A stretch of DNA of 64,000 bases from Bradyrhizobium sp. BRP22 (GTDB lineage Bacteria; Pseudomonadota; Alphaproteobacteria; Rhizobiales; Xanthobacteraceae), in NCBI RefSeq assembly GCF_020194175.1, contig NZ_JADYVX010000014.1, forward strand, positions 106,998 through 170,997. Direction: 5' to 3'. Made by a program: the position numbers and the translations under genes. Each line of letters begins with the position of its first letter. Within the stretch, counting starts at the first letter, position 1. Of this stretch, positions 62,677 through 64,000 are shown one piece after another. The notes beneath the pieces were generated by a model. The model saw nothing but the letters and a program-made list of their open reading frames with translations, did no database searches and was not told the DNA's origin.

Positions 62677-63981
62677 ATGACGTTTACGGATATTGCAACC
62701 CGGACCTACAACCATGGCTGGCGGCTCGACCCGATCGTGCGCAGCCTGCTCGACACCGATTTCTACAAGCTGTTGATGCTGCAGATGATCCGGGAATTCT
62801 ATCCGGACACGCGCACGACCTTTTCGGTGATCAACCGCACCAGCCGGGTCCGGCTCGCCGAGGTGATCGACGAGGGCGAATTGCGCGCCCAGCTCGACCA
62901 CGCCCGCACCATCCGCTTCAGCAAGAAGGAACTGATCTGGCTCGCCGGTAACACGTTCTACGGCAAGACCCAGATGTTCTCGCCAGACTTCATCAACTGG
63001 CTTTCGAATTTCCGCCTGCCCGAATATGAGCTGCACAAGGTCGACGGGCAGTATGAACTGCATTTCCACGGGCCGTGGACCCACACCACGATGTGGGAGA
63101 TCCCGGCGCTCGCGATCCTGAACGAATTGCGCTCGCGCGCGGCGATGAAGGGCCAGGGCCGCTTCGCGCTCGACGTGCTCTATGCCCGCGCCAAGGCCAA
63201 GCTGTGGGCCAAGGTCGAGCGGCTGCGCAAGCTGGACGGCTTGCGGCTGTCGGACTTCGGCACCCGCCGCCGCCACGGGTTCCTCTGGCAGCGCTGGTGC
63301 GTCGAGGCCGTGAAGGAGGGGCTGGGACCGTCCTTCACCGGCACTTCGAACGTGCTGCTCGCCATGGACAACGACCTCGAAGCGATCGGCACCAATGCGC
63401 ATGAATTGCCGATGGTGGCTGCGGCGCTGGCCAATTCGGACGAAGAGCTGCGCTGGGCGCCCTACGCCATCCTCGATCAGTGGCGCCATACTTATGGCGG
63501 CAACCTGCTGGTTGCCCTTCCCGACGCCTTTGGCACCCGGGTGTTCCTGCGCGACGCGCCGGATTGGGTCGCGGACTGGACCGGCTTTCGCCCGGACAGC
63601 GCACCGCCGATCGCCGCCGGCGAAGAGATCATCAAGTGGTGGAAGCAGAAGGGCCGCGATCCCAGGGAGAAGCTCCTAGTCTTCTCCGACGCCATGGATG
63701 TCGACTCGATCGAGGAAACACACAGGCATTTCGCCGGCCGCGTCCGCATCAGCTTCGGTTGGGGCACCAACCTCACCAATGACTTCGTCGGCTGCACGCC
63801 TGACGGTTCCGCCGATCTCGACCCGATCTCGATCGTCTGCAAGGTGACGTCGGTCGACGGCAGGCCGGCGGTGAAACTCTCTGATAATCCGGAGAAGGCG
63901 ACCGGCATCCCCTCCGAGGTCGAGCGTTACGTGCGCGTGTTCGGTAATGCGGGCCGCGTGCGCGCCGCCGTGCACGTCTGA
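62677..63981 (+). CDS. pncB: Nicotinate phosphoribosyltransferase
   Basis: 434 residues, the usual length. SLLDTDFYKLLMLQMIREFYPDT is the conserved N-terminus; the phosphorylated histidine is expected in GTNAHELPMV; substrate and PRPP loops include FGTRRRHGFLWQRW and VFSDAMDVDSI. It converts nicotinate plus PRPP and ATP to nicotinate mononucleotide in NAD salvage. It lies 67 bp after nicB, so the catabolic and salvage enzymes for the same acid are adjacent and possibly co-transcribed. Confidence 0.93.
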   Translation: MTFTDIATRTYNHGWRLDPIVRSLLDTDFYKLLMLQMIREFYPDTRTTFSVINRTSRVRLAEVIDEGELRAQLDHARTIRFSKKELIWLAGNTFYGKTQMFSPDFINWLSNFRLPEYELHKVDGQYELHFHGPWTHTTMWEIPALAILNELRSRAAMKGQGRFALDVLYARAKAKLWAKVERLRKLDGLRLSDFGTRRRHGFLWQRWCVEAVKEGLGPSFTGTSNVLLAMDNDLEAIGTNAHELPMVAAALANSDEELRWAPYAILDQWRHTYGGNLLVALPDAFGTRVFLRDAPDWVADWTGFRPDSAPPIAAGEEIIKWWKQKGRDPREKLLVFSDAMDVDSIEETHRHFAGRVRISFGWGTNLTNDFVGCTPDGSADLDPISIVCKVTSVDGRPAVKLSDNPEKATGIPSEVERYVRVFGNAGRVRAAVHV

Positions 63982-64000
63982 TATAAGCCCGCCCCAACCC

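Overview
The window is a contiguous, GC-rich piece of an alphaproteobacterial chromosome. I infer a Bradyrhizobium-like member of the Rhizobiales. The reasons are a GcrA-type regulator, OpgC, a DUF1236 protein, two long LIV-type ABC transport operons, several CaiB/BaiF CoA-transferases, a complete Nit1C cluster and several families of intergenic hairpin repeats. I saw no tRNA, rRNA, CRISPR array, insertion sequence or phage structural gene. Nearly every stretch is coding, with many 4-bp ATGA start/stop overlaps that mark operons.

Layout. 1-2112: end of an MFS transporter, a YqcI/YcgG (GntA-type) protein, a cupin and a small protein. 2209-7322: a lone CoA-transferase, a secreted protein and a BamA/Omp85 paralogue. 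7303-9664: a regulatory module with a DUF6456 protein, a GcrA-like protein, a LexA-like S24 repressor and a small protein, tied together by four copies of one inverted repeat. 9837-14961: OpgC and the cytochrome bo3 ubiquinol oxidase operon cyoABCD, whose cyoA signal peptide looks frameshifted. 15309-22646: one eight-gene operon (LIV-type transporter, CoA-transferase, MaoC hydratase, CitE-type lyase) that fits uptake and cleavage of a C5 branched dicarboxylate. 22816-28289: a divergent catabolic operon (acyl-CoA ligase, TetR, SDR, Baeyer-Villiger monooxygenase, DsbA/HCCA-isomerase-like). 28811-32492: a small secreted protein, an epoxide hydrolase and a two-component system. 32744-37885: an RND pump with its adaptor, and a DUF305 protein. 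38300-46930: a MocR regulator divergent from an eight-gene Nit1C nitrilase cluster with a good sigma-54 promoter.

47277-63981 is the most coherent part: a nicotinate island. Nicotinate dehydrogenase (nicAB-like) would make 6-hydroxynicotinate. A 6-hydroxynicotinate reductase homologue would reduce it, and an enamidase homologue would open the ring. The reductase heads an operon with a UPF0280 (ApbE-superfamily) protein, an 'amino acid synthesis' family protein, a LIV-type ABC transporter and a NicR-like MarR regulator. pncB, the NAD-salvage enzyme for the same substrate, follows nicAB. Related palindromes with a GTATAC/GTACAC core lie upstream of the enamidase gene and twice between the reductase and nicA, which suggests a single regulon. 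This combines an aerobic-type cytochrome c hydroxylase with the reductive steps best known from the anaerobe Eubacterium barkeri.
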